From assembly GCA_035578905.1 (NCBI GenBank), contig JAQJVL010000302.1, positions 518,472 to 582,471 on the forward strand: a DNA stretch of 64,000 bases, in the 5' to 3' direction. The notes below the pieces were generated by a model. That model saw only the letters and a program-made list of their open reading frames with translations, made no database searches and was not told where the DNA came from. Source of the stretch: Stictocephala bisonia (Eukaryota; Arthropoda; Insecta; Hemiptera; Membracidae). Positions 10,572 through 23,571 of this stretch are shown piece after piece. Each line of letters opens with the position of its first letter. Position 1 is the first letter of the stretch. Made by a program: the position numbers and the translations under genes.

Positions 10572-11177
10572 TTAACCCTTCGCATGCAGAAATTATTTTA
10601 CCCTGTTTTAAAGTAACATGTAATTATGTAAAAAAAAATAATTTTAATACAATTTCAAGTTATATTTTTTAAGTTTTAGAAATACAAAGGAACATAAAAA
10701 ATATGTAAATTTATATTTCAAGTTAAAATTATAATTGTTAACGCAATAAAAAATGTTTAACATTTTAGCTGAAACTTTTAATAGTAATTTCCATTTAATG
10801 ATACAATAATAACTAGAACAAAATAATTGAAAACTATAAAACAGAGAAAAAGAAGAATAAGTGTTGAAAACAATGTGCTTGGGTGGAGTGACAGACCGAG
10901 AATATTTTCGTTTTATGCAAGTGCAATGGGGAGCCACGCCCATGCATGCTCTGATTGGTTGCCTCGCCCCTTTTCATTCATAGACGATTTACATTTTTTA
11001 TAAGCTGAGGGAGTTGGCCAAAGACATGTCTAAGTTGATACTGCACTCTTGTGGAAGTTTTAGGAACTATCATTTACACTATCGATAGAAATATTTCATT
11101 TCAGATATATTTGTTAGCCACGTTTGAGGCAAAGTAGAGGCTGGGTATATATTTGTTTGCCTCGTGCGAAGGGTTAA
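10572..11177. mobile_element. Non-autonomous piggyBac-type MITE
   Basis: The 606-bp element is bounded by TTAA at 10572-10575 and 11174-11177. The ends are inverted: CCCTTCGCATGCAG on the left and, on the other strand at the right, CCCTTCGCACGAGG, with nine identical bases next to TTAA. There is no transposase. The interior is AT-rich with a GC-richer patch at 10880-10980. TTAA duplication and a CCY(T)-start end are typical of piggyBac elements. It sits in a flippase intron. Confidence 0.75.
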
Positions 11178-11256
11178 TAGTAGTAGTCTCTTATAATAGT
11201 TGGTTTGATGATATTATCAGTGATAAAAAAATATATATAAAGTCTGGTGATTTTAG

Positions 11257-11412
11257 GACAAGGTTTAGTGGAGTACGACATATTAAGGGTTTTGCCATTT
11301 GACTCATCTCGCAAGTGCATGTCTGTGATACTGCGGCAGCCAGGCAGTGACCAAATAATCCTTTACTGCAAAGGAGCTGACAGTGCAATATTCTCCAAGC
11401 TAGCCCCGATTG
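11257..11412 (+). CDS. ATP10-like P4-ATPase exon (N domain, KGAD motif)
   Basis: The exon follows a GATTTTAG acceptor and ends at ATTG|GTGTGT (phase 1 at both ends). It encodes ILRVLPFDSSRKCMSVILR and IILYCKGADSAIFSKL. The FDSxRKxMSV and KGADSxI blocks line the ATP-binding pocket of P4-ATPases. LLxxLxFDSxRKRMSV...YTKGADSVI is characteristic of the ATP10 group. Lys of KGAD contacts ATP in the family. It is separated by 2.8 kb from the previous exon and 19 kb from the next. Confidence 0.9.
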
Positions 11413-11929
11413 GTGTGTATTAAGTTTCTCAATCAATATTATATACCTGTTGTAGACTAGAATCCAGTATGTCATATCCTATATATTTGGATCAAAATAT
11501 CCATAATATGACATATTACATTAATATTTTACTGATAATTATCCAAAAAGTAATACATACAGTATAGTGTTGTTATTCTATAGAGTTAACCGACATTCAG
11601 TTTTAATCGACTTACTCATTCCATGGTCTTAATAATGTAAAACTGCATTATAAAAAAAGACTAAGGAATTGGATTTAAGAATAAATTTTTAAGATTATAT
11701 CTTTTGTCAGGACTGAAAAATATGAGTCATAAACAATTTAATTTTTAAATAGTTGTTAAATTTTATTTTAACTATTTGTTTACAAAGTTTTAAAGGATTA
11801 ATGTTTTAGATTGTATTGGCTTAATTAACATCTACTGACCCAAAAATAGTGTGTGTTTTGTTAAACTTGCTTCGCTCGTGGGGGGCTTCGCCAACAAACC
11901 CCCTTTTATAGCTTAACTAAATTATTTCT
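11413..11929. other. Intron sequence with no recognisable feature
   Basis: AT-rich intron between the flippase exon and the satellite field. No supportable gene or repeat was found. Confidence 0.6.
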
Positions 11930-13470
11930 TTAAAGTGATCACGGGCAACCTGAGTAGTCAAATGACCACCCCAGTTGATCATCGGTGGCCCTCAAACCTC
12001 CAAAAGGTTCACATATGATCACGGATGGCTAGGAAAATTATTAAAGACTACCAAAACGAGTCAGTGGCTATCTTTCATGAACTAGGGATATCAAATTAGA
12101 ACAGTAACTTCTCAAGCTGATCAAGGAAGCTGAGGCTACCTAAGTTGATCACAGTTGGCTATTTAAGTTAATTACGGGGGCTAATAAGTTGATAACGGGA
12201 GTCTACACAAATTTATTACATGTAGATCCAAGTTGATCACGAGGGCTAGCCAAGATGATCACAGTTGGCTATCAAATCCATCCAAGAAAGATTTGAGTAT
12301 CAATAGCTACTACAAAATATCATGGTTGGGTACCCAATCTACTGCTACGGAAGCTGATCACAGATGCTATGGAAGTTAATCACTGGGAGGTACAAAAGTT
12401 GATAAGGGGGCTACACAAGTTAATCATGGGGAATACCCAACTTAATCACAGGTTGTTTCCCAAGTTAATCAAGAGGGCTAGCTATGTTGCTTATGGGTCT
12501 ACCCAAGTTGGTTACAGGTGACCCTATGTTGATCATGAGGGCTACCTACGTTGATCACTGGTGTCTACCCACGTTGACCATGGGGGCTCCCCAAGTTCAT
12601 CACGGTTGGATACCGACGTTGATTACGAGGACTACCTTATTGATCACGGGTGGCTACCCAAGTTGATCACAGGGGCTACCAAAGTTGACCATGTGGGTTA
12701 CCCAAGGAGATCACGATTGATTACTCATGTTGATCACAAGGGGCTTCGAACTTGATCACAGGCTACCCAAGTTGATCACTGTTGGCTATCTAAATAAATT
12801 CCAGGGGCTACTTAAGTTGATAACATGGGGCTACATAAGGTGATGATGGATGGTTACCCAAGTAGATCACGAGGGCTACCTACGTAGATCAAGAGGACCA
12901 CCCAATATTATAACAGATGGTTACCCAAATTGATCAGAAAGGTTTAAGCATTAGTAGATACTGAAAATGATCACAGTTGGCTACTTAATCTGGCTTCTAC
13001 ACAAACTGATCACAGATGCTACTCAAGTTAATCACGAGCAGCTTCAAAAGTTGATCTTGGAGGCTACACAAGTTAATCATGGAGGAAATCCAAGTTAATC
13101 ATGGGTGGCTACTCAATTTAATCATGGAGGCTAGTTACGATGATCACAAGGGGCTACCCATGTTAACCATGGGGGCTCCCCAAGAAGATCACGGATGATA
13201 AGCCAAGATGGTCATAGGGGGATACCAAACTCCACTCCGGGGGATTTACCTAATAATGACAATATACTATCCAAGTTAAACAGAGAAGTACAAGGATTTA
13301 TCACATAGACTACCCAAGATTTTCACGTGGGGCTACCCAAGAATATTATGGGTGGTTATCCAAGTTGACCACAGAGGGTTCTTAAGATGATCACGGGAGG
13401 CTACTTTAAGATGATCGGGGGTTAACTAAGTTGATCACGGAGCTACATAAGTTTGCCACGTATGTCAGCA
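11930..13470 (+). repeat. Degenerate minisatellite with GTTGATCACGG core
   Basis: Some seventy loose copies of a unit of about 20-23 bp, of the form GGCTACCCAAGTTGATCACG, run through the region. The GATCA core is best conserved. Small runs of open reading frame inside it are chance products. The same family reappears at 16185-16850 and, as a few decayed units, at 61100-61230. No higher-order period is obvious. Confidence 0.9.
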
Positions 13471-15720
13471 TTTGAATATCTGCCATTTTAAAAGATGAAA
13501 AATCAAATGTTAAAGCATTTTTATTAACATAGTAGTCAACTTAAATAGTGTGCAATGGTTTAGTTTCCATCTTGTTATATAAATGAGAGGGTATGTTCCA
13601 ATCGTTTTTGACAAAAAACTAAACTTTATCGACATTTTGTGATGAAAATTTAGTGTATACAGTATAATAACCATTCTTGTAGTAGAAAACCTCATTGTAA
13701 ATGGAACACCGTCATTTGATGTGTTTTAAACGAAATTTTGCAACTACAGCAAAACAAATACATCTTCTGTGCTCGCAAGACAGAATTTGCATATCGATAT
13801 TTTGATTTTTTTTAGGTTATGAAAGATAAAATATCAAATATAAAAGCAGTTAAATAGTGTGTAAGGTTTATAGTTTGCAACTATTTTATTCATACTTAAA
13901 GGTAGGAACTATTCCAAAAATTCACATTTTTTGACAAACTCAACTTTACCGACTTTTTGTGAGGAAAGGATAGTATATACCGGGAAAATGTATATGACAC
14001 TATTTAATTGTTAGTTTTAATATTTTGTTATATTTTGCCTAAACTAAATATTACAGCATCAGTAAAGCAAAAACTTCAACTCTGAAAACAGATCAGCGTT
14101 TTTACATCAGCCATTTTGAGTTTTTTTTTTTTTTTAATTATAAAAGGCTAAATAGAATTGTATAGCAGTTTTGTTGACAGAGAAGTGAAGATATATATAA
14201 TTAATAGCCACTGTACGTGAATGGGTGGGTCAATTCCACTGTATGTGTATGGGCGGGTGGGTCAATACCACTGTTCGTGTATGGGTGGGTGAGTCAATAC
14301 CACTGTACGTGTATGGTTGGGTGGGTCAATACTACTGTTCATGTATGGGTGGGTGGGTCAATACCACTGTACGTGTATGGATGGGTGGGTCAATACTACT
14401 GTACGTGTATGGGTGGGTGGGTGGGTCAATACAACTGTACTGTATGGGCGGGTGGGTCAATACCACTGTTCGTGTATGGGTGGGTGAGTCAATACCACTG
14501 TACGTGTATGGTTGGGTGGGTCAATACTACTGTTCGTGTATGGGTGGGTGGGTCAATACCATTGTACATGTGTTTGGGTGAGTCAATACTACTGTACGTG
14601 TATGGGTGGGTGGGTGGGTCAATACAACTGTACTGTATGGGCGGGTAGGTCAATACCACTGTTCGTGTATGGGTGGGTGAGTCAATACCACTGTACGTGT
14701 ATGGGTGGGTGGGTCAATACTACTGTTAGTGTATGGGTGGGTGGGTCAATACCACTGTAGGTGTATTGGTGGGCGGGTGGGTCAATACCATTGTACATGT
14801 ATGGGTGGGTGGACGAGTCAATAATATTTTTACACCTGAGGATCTGAAATGTACACGTACAGTGGTCATTGCCACTGTATACATATATGGATGGGCGGGT
14901 GGGTCATTGCCACTGTACGTGAATGGATGGGCAGTCGGTCATTACCACTGTACGTGTATGGGTGGGCGAGTGGGTCTGGTATATATATATATATATATAA
15001 TTTGTGTGTACAGTTTTAAGATTTTAGCTTCTTTTAATCATGCTTTAATGGGAAGAACTATTCACAAAAAATCAAATGTTTTTGAAAAAACTCTACTTTA
15101 CCGACTTTTTTTGAGGAAATTATAGTATATGCAAAAAAAGTATGGAACATTTTTTGAACAAAATTTAATTTTTAATTTTATATTTCATGAGATGTTGTAT
15201 AAACTAAATATTACAACTTCAGAAAAAACGCCAACTCTGCAAACAGGTCAGTGTTTTCACTTCAGCTATTTGAAAGTTTTCTTTTTTATGTAAAGTGAAA
15301 AATAAAATTGTATAGTAGTTTTTGTAACAAAGTAAAGGTAGATAATGTGTGAGATTTCAAGTGCCTAGCTTCTTTTAATCATGCTTAAATGGGAGGAATA
15401 ACTCCAAAAAAATTACAAGTTTTCGACAAAACTCTACTTTACCAACGTTTTGTGAGGAAACTTTAGTATATACCATAAAAATGTATGGAACACTTTTTGA
15501 ACATTTAATTGATAATTTCATTATGTCATTGTATGTTGGGTAAACTAATTAATATTAGAGCTTCAGTAAAACAAAAACTTCAACTCTGCAAACATGTCAG
15601 CGCTTTCACGTTAGCCATTTTGAAATTTTTCTACGTTATGAAAAGTGAAAAATCAAATTTCACAGCAGTTTTTGTAACAAAGTAATAAAGGTAGATAGTG
15701 TGCAAGGTTTTAAGTTCTTA
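13471..15720 (+). repeat. Long tandem repeat of about 300-350 bp, interrupted by a minisatellite
   Basis: A long unit recurs at about 13490-13790, 13800-14115, 15000-15285, 15290-15640 and, partly, 15640-15720. Recurrent landmarks in order are a TTGACAAAACTCTACTTTAC-like block, GAGGAAA..TAGTATATAC, CTAAATATTACA, CTTCAACTCTGCAAACA, GTCAGCGTTTTCAC and CCATTTTGA. Copies are perhaps 80 percent similar by eye. The minisatellite at 14215-14970 sits inside the array. Confidence 0.75.
14215..14970 (+). repeat. GC-rich minisatellite, unit about 33-38 bp, core CACTGTACGTGTATGGGTGG
   Basis: About twenty units with the core CACTGTACGTGTATGGGTGG followed by GTGGGTCAATAC are arranged head to tail. A longer period of roughly 190 bp is also visible (14256-14445 resembles 14445-14635), so there is higher-order duplication. 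Overlapping open frames of 80-140 codons (rich in GWVNTT and VYGWVGQY) are products of the repeat and not genes. Related short arrays occur at 9740-9830, 55840-56015 and 60985-61090. Confidence 0.9.
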
Positions 15721-16184
15721 CAATATCTTAAAAAGGCAATAAAACATGATAAACCTATCAAAAATATAATTTTTTTATTGAAAATAAGATTTTAACAATT
15801 TTTTGTGTAGTTAATATAAAAAATACAACAAAGTTACTCCTTAACAAAATTGTTGGAAATTAAATTACAAATCTGAAGTATGCTGTCAGATTTGCTCTAC
15901 AACCAAGGGTTTGTCCACAATGAAGATGTTAGTAAACCTTTGCACACAATTCAAAATTCCCAACCGCCATTTTGATTTTTTTGGGGATAAAAAATTATTA
16001 GTTTTCGTAGTTTTCTCGTCAGTTGCTCAGTAAAAGCTATAAGTGTGCCAAATTTCAAGTTTCTAGCTCATCTGGAAGTTGGTTAGAATTTGTATACGTG
16101 AGTGAGTCAGTCAGTTACACATCTCGCTTTATAGATATTAGACAAGCCCCATTTATATGCAAGAGCAATTGCATAAACAGTGCC
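15721..16184 (+). other. Unique tail of the long repeat field
   Basis: AT-rich sequence that ends in GTGAGTGAGTCAGTCAGTTA and a CACATCTCGCTTTATAGATA segment at 16098-16140. A similar ending (TCAGTCAGTCAGTGATTTAC plus CACATCGGGCTGTATAG) occurs at 17818-17860. This points to two copies of the same repeat terminus on either side of the GATCA minisatellite at 16185. Confidence 0.55.
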
Positions 16185-16850
16185 TATCCAATTTGAACAC
16201 GAAGGCTACCTGAGTTCATCACGGGGCCTTCCCTAGTTGATCAGAGTGACTATTTTAGTTGATAACAGGTGGCTACTTACGTATTATGACTGGGGCTACT
16301 CAAGTTGATCAATGGGGTTGCTGACGAAGGTTACTTAAGTTGATCATGGAGCTACTCAAACTGATCTCTGGGACTACTTTATTTGATCACAGTAGCTACC
16401 TATGATGATCATGGGAGGTTACCCAAATTGATCACGGGAGCTACCGAAGCTGATCACAGACGGCTACCTAAGATCATCATGGGGGCTATCTAAGCTGATC
16501 ACAATGGCTACCCGAGTTGATAACTGGGCTACCTAAGCTGATTACGGCGGCTACCTATGAAGATCACGGGGGCTATCTAAGCTGATCACAATGACTACTT
16601 GAGTTGATCACGGGAGCTACCCAAGCTGGATGAAGGGGGGGGGGGAGTTACCTATGCCGATCATATAAGGCTACCTAAGTTTATTACGGGGGCTATCTAA
16701 GCTGATAACGATTGCTATTCAAGATGATAACGAGGGTTACCTAAGTTGATCGCGGGGCTACCCAATTTCATCACGGTGTCTACTTAAGCTGATCATGGGG
16801 GTTTTACTTTAGTTAATCACGGATGTCTTCCAAAGTTGTCAGCAAAAGTC
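16185..16850 (+). repeat. Second array of the GTTGATCACGG minisatellite
   Basis: About thirty units of the same family as 11930-13470 (for example GGGGGCTATCTAAGCTGATC, repeated nearly exactly at 16483 and 16569). Local near-identical blocks indicate recent duplication of groups of units. Confidence 0.9.
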
Positions 16851-18021
16851 TGTGTAAGTTTATAAGTATCTTATCAGACTTGTTACAATTTATGTTACAA
16901 GTTAATATCAGAATATATTATTACTTTTTGAAAAGAATTTAGTATCGTCCTTAGGTTTCGTGGAACATTGATGCTACATCTAAATATAGTTAGATCGTTT
17001 TTTTACAAAACATGTGAAATATTTTACTGGGTCACTTTAGAGTAAACTTTAGAGAAGCCAATAGATAATAAAACTATTACCTCAGAAAAAATGTATACCA
17101 GCATAATAATTTAGAAATATAAAATTGTTTAACAGTCCTTGAAAATAAATTATATTTCATACACTAAAACAACGTTTATAAGAAAACTATAATAGATAGG
17201 AACTAAGTTTAAATTTGAAATTTTTAGAGAATCTTATGCTTTATAAAAATACTTCTTTAAAATACGAATTCGTTCGGTGAGTAAAATGAAAAATTACTCT
17301 CCCTACTCAACGCGTTTAAATACAAAGTTTTGACTTTTAAGCCCTATTGTAAAAAAACTCCCATTCATAGGAGATTTCTAGTTGATTTATTAATTATTTT
17401 GGTTACTTGAAAACTTTTTTACGCTGGTCGAAATTACCTGATCAAAAAATAAAAAATGTCCTCGCTGCTCGAAAATTTCATGTCACGATTTTTTTATGAA
17501 TTAAAATGAAGTTTTCATAAAAATGCTTACATAAATTATTCCTTGCTTGTACAATGCGTTATAATGGTAATATTGTAATCTACGTTTCTTCGTTTAAAAA
17601 AATATATGCCACACTTGTACCTTAAAATTAGTTTTATGGTTAAATGCCTGTTGGAAAGAAACCATGGTTTGTTCAGACGGGCAAATTTCTTATGGGCGAA
17701 TTTCGATTTTGAACCCTTTAAAACAACCCAAATTTTTTGGAAATGGGTGATTACACCATCAGTCCAAATTTAAAGTTTCTACCACTTCTAGAAGTACCTT
17801 AGAATTTGTATACCCTATCAGTCAGTCAGTCAGTGATTTACACATCGGGCTGTATAGTTAATAGAATTTAAAACACAATCAAAATGTATAATTTCTAAAT
17901 TAAATGATAGTATTATTGGCTGTATTGTTTTCTATGATAAAGAGTTGCAGTTACATTTTCTTAATTCAGTCTGATTACCAACTAAGAAAAGAACTACTAG
18001 TTCTTAATAATTAACAACTAT

Positions 18022-18068
<47 letters not shown>

Positions 18069-19622
18069 TAATTATGTTATTGTTGTTGTTATTTAACCTT
18101 CGATTTGGCAGTTGTTTTTTACTAAAAAAGCAAGTGATTTTTTTTACTAATTTGCAAACTTAAGATTAAAAATTAGTAAATTATGGTAAACATGCTTGTG
18201 TTTAGTATCTAAATGTTTACAACAAACCAGAATCTATCTTCTCTATATACAAGGCAATTCATGATGTTATCCCCTCACTTCAACAGCACATTCCACTAGC
18301 AAAAATAAGAAAAAATGTTATGTAATCATAGGTCTGAAAACTCTTTGTTAGCGAATTATAGCCAGTCAAACATTTCAGTAAGAATCATGGATAAAGATTG
18401 AAATAACATTGTACACGACTTATGGAAAGATAAATTCGGATGGAAATATCATGATTTCTAATGTAATTCAACATGATAAAACTAAATAAATAGGTTTCAG
18501 AACTGTACCTTTAGTAGTTTTTAAGTAATTTGGGGTTAAATGCAAGAAATTGGGGCAAGAAACTTAGTTTTTTTACGTTTAGTGTACAATAACTTTGTTA
18601 AAAGTGTAATAAAGACATAAAAATTTCATTCATTTGTAGAGAATTTGATTCTGAGAAAATTGATGTAACCTAAGTAAAATAAAACACATAAATATAAGTA
18701 CAAAAGTTTAATTTTATTAAGTATAATAAATAAGTAATTTAATAGAAAAATAATTGGTTTGGTCTAACTTTACACACCTTTTTTATAAGAAATGAAAAAA
18801 ATGAGGCCATCATTAGCAATGCATTTTAAAGCAAGTTTGTGCTTTAAATTGCTTGTGTTGCTTTCCTTAATTGACCTCTTATCTGTGTAAGGGAATCCAT
18901 AATAAGGGCAATTAATTTTTCTAGAGAATTAACACTTGTCTTTCATCCACCCCCAGAAACAATAATCCAATGAGATAGTCCTGGCGATATTGATGGTAAA
19001 GATTACAGCCCTCCACAACCAACTAATTGTTTAGTGAATTTATTATGTAAGCTAGCGTTAAGGGCTCAAGAAAAGTGGTGTGGTTCTTCATCATGCTGGA
19101 AGTACAAGTTTCGTTTAATATGCGAAGGAACATCCTCCCGGCATCCTACCCCTATAAAGTGTATACTTTTGAATTGAAGAATTGAAGCTCTTGGTCTGAA
19201 ATCTCTAGGAAAATTCATAAACGTTTACTTTGTTCACTCGTAAAAAAGATAGCAGCCTTTTTTACCTCAAAACTGCCCCATTGTATTTCTTATGGGAAAA
19301 TCACAAAAAGTTGTTTTTATAACCTAACCTGACAAAAAGCTTGAGTAAAATTTTCAAACCTTATCTCAAAAATTTGGTGTATCAGGAGCTCAAAAACTAA
19401 CATTTTTTTAAATTTAAAAGCTTTTAATACTGATGTTATCTACTCAAGTGGGGTATCAGATACATATGATCATAATACCATTGTGTTGTTGTTTTCATGG
19501 ATTTAAGATTTATGAATTTAAATCATATGATATATGTGTTTGGTTATATTACTATTATTATGAAAATATACAGTTGATGTTATGTTAATTCTAGAGTTCA
19601 TATATTAATAGAGATTACTATC
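16851..19622. other. Intron sequence, repeat terminus and poly-T; no gene
   Basis: There is no supportable coding segment. A second copy of the CAGTCAGTCAGT / CACATCGGGCTG terminus ends near 17860. A run of about 43 T lies at 18024-18066, possibly a retroposon tail on the minus strand. The remainder is AT-rich and unremarkable. Confidence 0.6.
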
Positions 19623-20850
19623 TTGGCGGCGAGGACAATGAATGAAATTAATACAATACTGGACATCAAAGAAAAAGTTTCCAAGTATACATGTATTAGA
19701 AGAACAGTAAAAACACAACTTACAATTGTAAACAAATACATTACTCAAACAAGTGCTGTTACACACAACGATGCCAAAACAAAGCTTGAGTATGTAAAAG
19801 AACTCTCAAAGAAATACGAAATGATAAAAGACTACATTGATATACTTACTTCTGAAAATCAAATTGATGAAGAGATTAAATACAGAGAAGAAATTATGGA
19901 ATGTTTGACAAGTACGATAGTAAAATTACAAGATCTTCTGGAGCATAGTGAATCTTTAACTGAGAGTATGTCTAATACATCTGATCATCAAGTATCAAAT
20001 ATTAGTACACCTAAAAGCAATATTCACATGAACCTAGTTCCATATGATGACAGAGAAAACTTTTCTAACTTTATTAAGCGTTTAGATGTTTTCATGATTC
20101 TTAAAGATATTACAGATGCAAAACTTAAAGTATATACATTTCTACATGCATTAACACCCCTTACCCACCAATGATTATATGATTTATTTGCACCTGACGA
20201 TCCTACAAGTAAAACTTACGAGACGTTAGTAGATATTTTAAAAGGCTATTTGGATCCAAAAGCAAGTGTTTAGCTCTGCAACATAAGTTTTTTACTAGAG
20301 AACAACTTGTCGGTGAATCAATAAAAGATTTTTCTATTGAACTAAAACGATTATCAATTGATTGCAACTTCAATTGTAGTTGTGGTAAGTCAGTTAGTGA
20401 CGTATTATTGAGACTTCAATTCATCAGAGGACTAACAGACACAGAAATAAGGACTAGATTATCGCAAGAACCTGACTTGAAAGCGTTTTCTGAAATTGTT
20501 AATATGGCAACTACTATTGAACTTTTGAAGACGGATAGCAATTTGATATCAAAACAGGATACAATGGTCTCATTAAACCAAGTGAAAATGTACAGAGTTG
20601 AACATAAATCACCTAACTAACAAAAAGAGACGTGACATACAATTGAGAAATTACCAGAGATATTCTGCAAACCTTAGTTTTGAAACGTTGAAGGGTAAAT
20701 GTTACCACTGTGGAAATGAATTACATTAAGCAAATAAATGTCCATTTCTTAAAGAAACCTACTACTCATGCAACAAGGTGGACTATATAGCTTGTGCCAA
20801 AAAAAGATGGCTGACTGCCCACAGTCTAGTGTAGTGGCTCCCAGTTTCAG
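19608..20850 (+). pseudogene. Ty3/gypsy-type gag remnant with zinc knuckle
   Basis: A possible primer-binding region (TTGGCGGCGAGGACAATG) at 19622 precedes a frame starting at ATG 19638. The first 180 codons are charged and helical, then come a block with YDDRENFSNFIKRLDVFM and, in other frames, DPTSKTYETLVDILKGYLDP and FIRGLTDTEIRTRL. This order is typical of insect Ty3-type gag proteins that lead to a CCHC knuckle. The knuckle at about 20697-20740 reads CYHCGNELH, then a stop, then ANKC, so spacing C-x2-C-x4-H-x4-C is kept but it is broken. A second, poorer knuckle follows. No protease or polymerase is attached here. Confidence 0.75.
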
Positions 20851-21134
20851 TGCATTGTAAGTGTGTATCTTCATAACACATATTTACATACTTATTCTGT
20901 ATCCTACCTGGAACCATCGTAAGTCCACTCCAATACTTTCCCAGAAACCAACACTTTTACCAAGATAATTAGCAAAACATCAAGTATCGATCGATGACCT
21001 CATTTTCTGATGGCATCTAGACACATAATTTCATCAAACTAAATACTATGACTGAAGATAAAGATTTACTCAAATAAGACTATATTCACATAATATAATC
21101 AATTAAGTTTAACTATTTAATCCCTTTAGTGCCA

Positions 21135-21242
21135 ACGTCCGTATATACGGACGTCGGCGATTTATGCGAGAAATGCCAATGTCCGTATATACGGACGTCA
21201 GCAATTTATGTGAGAAGTGCCAACGTCCGTATATACGGACGT
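21135..21242. repeat. Three 20-bp palindromes at 44-bp spacing, left end of piggyBac
   Basis: The perfect palindrome ACGTCCGTATATACGGACGT occurs at 21135-21154, with one mismatch at 21179-21198, and again at 21223-21242. Starts are exactly 44 bp apart. They lie 15 to 125 bp inside the transposon end. By position they are probable transposase-binding or structural end sites; that role is inferred. Confidence 0.85.
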
Positions 21243-21555
21243 TTCGTTTTCGATTTATGCTATCATTATATATTATCTAAATCATTGCATCTGGGTCCAT
21301 TGCAAAGATAAAGATGTATTTATATCGAAAAAAATAATGTTCGAATATTATTTGATATTCTATGCAGTAGCTCTGTTGACGATAATCAAGTTGCTCTTGC
21401 GTCACTGAGTCAGCTGACGGGCTTTGTTTATATTGCTCAGTCGGCGTTTGTGTTCTTGTGTAAACAGTATAAATATCACTCTTATTCTTTTATTTGTTAG
21501 TTTTACAGTTGTTAGTTTTTTGTGTTTAGTTATAAGTTGTTATTTACATTACAAA

Positions 21556-23571
21556 ATGAAAAGAGTTAGACCTAATTCACCAATAAGTGATGGAACAGTA
21601 GGTCAAATATTGGATGAAGATAATGTGAGTGATGGATTCGTTACTGATGTAGATAATTTAGAAAGTGATGATCAAAGCAGTGATTTGTTTATGGATGACA
21701 CTGATGATGATCCAGACTATATCCCAGATATGCAGGTCCTTCCACCTCTCAGGGTATTACAGGTAACCCTAGAATTACAGCAGTGATTTGTTTATGGATG
21801 ACACTGATGATGATCCAGACTATATCCCAGATAATGCAGGTCCTTCCACCTCTCAGGGTATTACAGGTAACCCTAGAATTACACCTAACCTAGGCATATG
21901 TATACAACCATCTGACAGTAGTGATGATGATTCAGTTGTTAGTCAGACTAGGCCTCCAATACAAACTAACAATAGGCCTAGGCCTAGAGGAAGGCCTAGA
22001 AATAGTCAAGATCAACTCTCCAGTTCTGACAATGATTCAGAAGATGGTTCTGGGTGGATTGATGTTGATGACATAACTGACCAAGGCCACCCTAATAATT
22101 TTAGTTTTCAAGAACTACCTGGCATCAAACATGCACCTCCCAGAAACTCCACCCCAATTACTTACTTCAAACTATTCTTCACTACAGGATTACTTCAGAC
22201 CTTTGTAAAATACACCAATCAATATGCAGATAATTACCTCACTAATAATCAAAATAGCCTCAAACCTAACAGCCGAGCAAAAAATGGCAACCTGTCATGC
22301 TTTTAGAAATTCAAGCATTTCTCGCAGTTTTGATCAACATGGGTATAAAAAGAGAGCCGACTATTTATAGTTACTGGTGGACCAGCTCTACTCAGTATAT
22401 CCCTTATTTTTCCAGGATGTTCCAACAGAAACCGCTTTCAAGCCATATTGCATTTTTTCATATGGTCGACACAACTAATATACCAAAACCGGGAAAACCT
22501 AACTACAATGCATGTGCTAGATTTGAACCATTGATTGATCATGTAAATAGGCTATTCAAACATTATTTTACACCAGGTAAAAATATATCTATTGATGAAA
22601 GTATCATAGCTTCCAAGACACACCCAACTCCGACAGTACATGCCAAAGAAACACCACAGATGGGGAATAAAACTTTGGATGGTTTGTGATGCGGTAACGC
22701 ATTACTGTTACAATTTTTTTGTATACAAAGGATCTAAAGGTAGTGATAAGGAAATAATTGTAAAGAAATGCCTAGGGTTCTATGTGGTTGTAAAACTACT
22801 AGAGATGGGGAATTTATTGAACAAAGGCTACCATATTTTCATAAATAATTTTTTTACTTCGCTCAAACTTGCAAAATATTTACTATCAAAATGTACAGCG
22901 CTGACAGGAACCATACGCTTCAATAGAAAAGGTATTCCGCAGGATTTACAAACAAAGTTTGCTGTTGGAGAGACAAAATATAAGAGGAAGGAAAGCATGA
23001 TCATGGTTGGTTTTAGGGAAAACAATTCCCAAAAGAAACAGGTTCTTGTATTGTCCACTGATGCCAAGGCAGGGAGTGAACGTAGAACGAAAAGGCGAGG
23101 AACAACATTAGTTATTAGCAACAAACCAAAAATAATTAGAGACTACAATGACTACATGGGTGGTGTGGATGGGAATGATCAGATGTTGTGCTCTTACATG
23201 GATGATCGAAGAACAATAAAATATTGGAAAAAGGTAACTTTTAGTATTTTCAGCAGAATAATCCTAAATTCTTATATACTATACAAAAATAACACAGATA
23301 AACCATTGACCAGATTAGACTTTACAGTAAATTGGTTGAAGAGCTCTCAAATGATTGGCTGATGCAGAGAGAAGGTAGAGTCTTCAGTCCAGGTGCTCCT
23401 GGTGGCGGAGGTGATGCGACAAGGCCTAGTTCAGAATCTTTTTTTGAAAAATTACCCAATAAAAAAGAAAAAAATTGCTGTGTTTGCAGTAAAGCAAGCA
23501 CACAATGGGGTGGAAAAAGAAAGAAAAGCACATTTATCTGTCCTTTATGCTACCCACTCCACTCATGCTAA
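21556..23571 (+). pseudogene. piggyBac transposase, frameshifted
   Basis: From ATG 21556 an acidic N-terminus (DDTDDDPDYIPD) leads to the DDE domain and ends in a Cys-rich tail (CCVCSKASTQWGG, then FICPLCYPLHSC). The first catalytic block is ISIDESIIASK, the second is HIFINNFFTSLKLAKYL, where the usual Asp of FIDNFFTS is Asn, and the third is YMGGVDGNDQM. Frame changes occur near 21780, 22285, 22640 and 23330. A roughly 105-bp segment of the acidic region is tandemly duplicated at 21676-21780 and 21782-21887, with a one-base difference that accounts for the first frame change. The transposase is inactive. Confidence 0.9.

Noticed and set aside
14217..15125. Overlapping open frames rich in Gly, Trp and Val (GWVNTTV)
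   Set aside because: They are translations of the GTACGTG minisatellite in several frames. No frame is special.
11930..16850. CRISPR-like array, because of short spaced repeats
   Set aside because: Units are degenerate and contiguous without unique spacers, in a eukaryotic genome. It is a minisatellite.
22828..23124. 98-codon minus-strand open frame
   Set aside because: It is antisense to the piggyBac transposase and carries no motif.
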